From an uncultured Flammeovirgaceae bacterium (GTDB lineage Bacteria > Bacteroidota > Bacteroidia > Cytophagales > Cyclobacteriaceae): DNA of 8,673 nt. The notes under the pieces are model-generated. The model saw only the letters and a list, made by a program, of their open reading frames with translations. It was not told where the DNA came from and ran no database searches. How positions within the stretch are numbered: the first letter of the stretch is position 1; each line of letters begins with the position of its first letter. Below are positions 7,054 through 8,673 of the stretch, piece after piece. The DNA lies in NCBI GenBank assembly GCA_946480685.1, contig CAMLLI010000125.1, positions 1 through 8,673 of the forward strand, written 5' to 3'. The position numbers and the translations under genes are program-made.

Positions 7054-8673
7054 ATGAGAGAATTTCTACAGACGGGGAAGCGACAAGCCAGATACTTCCT
7101 CATGCTGTGCTTTGCTTTAACCTGCGGGTATGCGCATGCCCAGCACGTTGTGAGCGGAACAGTAAAGGATGAAAACACAGGCGAACAGTTGCCGGGTGTA
7201 AACGTAGTGCTGAAGGGTACAAGTACAGGAACCATTTCAGATGCTGAAGGAAGATACTCGCTCGAAGTACCTTCACAGGAGGCTGTTTTGATCTTTTCGT
7301 TTGTCGGGTATGCCAAACAGGAAGTACCCGTGGGCGAAAGAAATTCAATTGACGTGTTACTGATGTCCGATATATCAACCCTCGATGAAGTGGTGGTAGT
7401 GGGCTACGGTACACAAAAGAAAAGTGTTGTGTCCGGATCGATCTCCAGTGTGAAAGCGTCAGACCTCGAAGCCATGCCGATCAACCGTATCGAGCAGGCG
7501 CTGCAGGGAAGAACGTCAGGTCTTACCATTGCGGCAAACTCCGGTCAGCCGGGTGGTGGTGCAACGGTACGTCTACGCGGTATTACCTCGTTCAACCGCG
7601 ATGGTGGTAACAACAACCAGCCACTGTGGGTTGTAGATGGTGTTATCATCGACAACGGAGGTATAGGCTATCTGAATCAATCCGATATAGAATCCATTGA
7701 AGTATTGAAAGATGCAGCATCACAAGCTATATATGGTGCGCGTGCTGCTGCCGGTGTAATTCTGGTTACAACCAAGAAAGGTAAATCCGGAAGTCTTAAA
7801 ATGAACTACAACGGATACTACGGTATATCAGAGCCTGCACGCAAACTTGATCTGTTGAATGCTACACAGTATGCTACACTTCGTAATGAAGCAGCAGCAG
7901 CCAATGGCGATCCGCTGCCGTTTGCAAATCCGGAGTCATACGGAGAAGGTACAGACTGGCAATCACTGATTTTCAACAACAGCGCAAAACGTCAGAATCA
8001 TGAGTTCAGCATCAGCGGTGGTAATGATAAATCTACCTTCTATACTTCATTCGGTTATCTGAGCCAGGAAGGTATCGTAGCAACGGATATATCGAAGTAT
8101 AAACGCTTTAACATCCGCCTCAACTCTACACACAAAGCAAAGAAGTGGTTAACCATAGGACAGAACCTTGGCTACGCCTATAACAAATCCATCGGACTTG
8201 GTAATACCAACAGTGAGTTTGGTGGTCCGTTAAGTTCAGCAATCAACCTGGACCCGATCACACCTGCTGTTGTTACAGATGCTGTAGAAGCAAATCAGCC
8301 TATATATGTGAACAACCCGGTGCGCAGAGATGAGAACGGAAACCCGTATGGTATATCTCCGTATGTGGGACAGGAAATGACGAACCCGCTGGCCTATATT
8401 TCCAAGCAGCTGGGTAATTACGACTGGGGCCACAACATCATCGGTAACTTCTTTGCAGAGGCAGAGCCGATCAAAGGTTTGAAAGTACGTTCTACTATAG
8501 GAGCGAAACTTGCCTTCTGGGGTAACGAAGCATTCACACCGGTATATTTCCTCAACTCATCTAATATCATCTCGCAAAATTCATTTACCCGCGAGAACAA
8601 CGTGCGTCTTGACTGGAACATCGAGAATACTATATCCTACACCCGCACATTCCTCACCGATCACAATGTTACC
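7054..8673 (+). CDS. SusC/RagA-family TonB-linked outer-membrane transporter, N-terminal part
   Basis: An open frame of 540 codons runs from ATG 7054 past the window end; about half of a usual SusC (roughly 1000 residues) is present. Residues 1-29 are a signal peptide (basic start, hydrophobic core, A-H-A before Gln30). About 32-105 is the carboxypeptidase-regulatory-like domain (V-S-G-T-V-K-D, L-P-G-V-N-V-V-L-K-G-T, D-A-E-G-R-Y-S). The TonB-box-like stretch L-D-E-V-V-V-V-G-Y-G-T-Q is at 110-121 and the plug at about 123-243, including G-Q-P-G-G-G-A-T-V-R-L-R-G and ending K-D-A-A-S-Q-A-I-Y-G-A-R-A-A-A-G-V-I-L-V-T-T. After that the barrel strands begin. SusC proteins import oligosaccharides or peptides with a SusD lipoprotein lid, expected just downstream. 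The start has no Shine-Dalgarno sequence but an A-rich leader, normal for Bacteroidota. A role in glycan uptake is inferred from the neighbouring GH5 gene and regulator. Confidence 0.95.
   Translation, partial: MREFLQTGKRQARYFLMLCFALTCGYAHAQHVVSGTVKDENTGEQLPGVNVVLKGTSTGTISDAEGRYSLEVPSQEAVLIFSFVGYAKQEVPVGERNSIDVLLMSDISTLDEVVVVGYGTQKKSVVSGSISSVKASDLEAMPINRIEQALQGRTSGLTIAANSGQPGGGATVRLRGITSFNRDGGNNNQPLWVVDGVIIDNGGIGYLNQSDIESIEVLKDAASQAIYGARAAAGVILVTTKKGKSGSLKMNYNGYYGISEPARKLDLLNATQYATLRNEAAAANGDPLPFANPESYGEGTDWQSLIFNNSAKRQNHEFSISGGNDKSTFYTSFGYLSQEGIVATDISKYKRFNIRLNSTHKAKKWLTIGQNLGYAYNKSIGLGNTNSEFGGPLSSAINLDPITPAVVTDAVEANQPIYVNNPVRRDENGNPYGISPYVGQEMTNPLAYISKQLGNYDWGHNIIGNFFAEAEPIKGLKVRSTIGAKLAFWGNEAFTPVYFLNSSNIISQNSFTRENNVRLDWNIENTISYTRTFLTDHNVT

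Noticed and set aside
7054..7140. Lipoprotein signal (Cys19 or Cys24) in the SusC N terminus
   Set aside because: Neither cysteine lies in a proper lipobox, and A-H-A before Gln30 is a good signal peptidase I site, as usual for SusC proteins.
1..8673. CRISPR arrays, tRNA or rRNA genes, insertion sequences
   Set aside because: I found no repeat-spacer series, no tRNA-like cloverleaf or rRNA sequence, and no transposase or terminal inverted repeats.

Overview
The window reads as chromosomal DNA of a free-living Bacteroidota bacterium, most likely of the Cytophagales type. Evidence for this is a SusC/RagA TonB-linked receptor, a C-terminal type IX secretion (T9SS) sorting domain, promoter candidates of the Bacteroidota form TAnnTTTG, start codons preceded by A/T-rich DNA rather than Shine-Dalgarno sequences, and a triple-tyrosine sensor regulator. 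The species cannot be named from the sequence alone.

Layout. (1) Positions 1-638, plus strand: the end of a SiaB-type kinase gene and a complete SiaC-type regulatory phosphoprotein gene, the tail of a signalling operon that begins outside the window. (2) Positions 639-674: a strong hairpin that can terminate transcription from both sides. (3) Positions 691-3468, minus strand: a secreted 925-residue GH5 glycoside hydrolase with two CBM6 modules, an SwmB-like linker domain and a T9SS sorting tail. (4) Positions 3469-3717: a divergent intergenic region with weak promoter candidates and one operator-like site. (5) Positions 3718-6726, plus strand: a membrane-spanning regulator with an extracytoplasmic beta-propeller, a Y_Y_Y domain, one membrane helix, a coiled coil and a LuxR-type helix-turn-helix, but no kinase or receiver. 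(6) Positions 6727-7053: a 327-base intergenic region with a good promoter candidate followed by a 30-bp imperfect dyad. (7) Positions 7054-8673, plus strand: the first 540 residues of a SusC-family outer-membrane transporter, cut by the window edge.

Genes 3, 5 and 7 look like part of a polysaccharide utilisation locus. The GH5 enzyme would be exported by the T9SS and cleave a beta-glucan or related polysaccharide, the SusC protein (normally with a SusD partner, expected just downstream) would import the oligosaccharides, and the membrane regulator may sense them and control transcription. The target genes of the regulator and the substrate are inferred. The most interesting non-coding signal is the dyad at 6990-7019, which overlaps the expected SusC transcription start, resembles LacI-family operators and can also fold into a hairpin at the 5' end of the mRNA. 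A related half-site lies between the GH5 and regulator genes.
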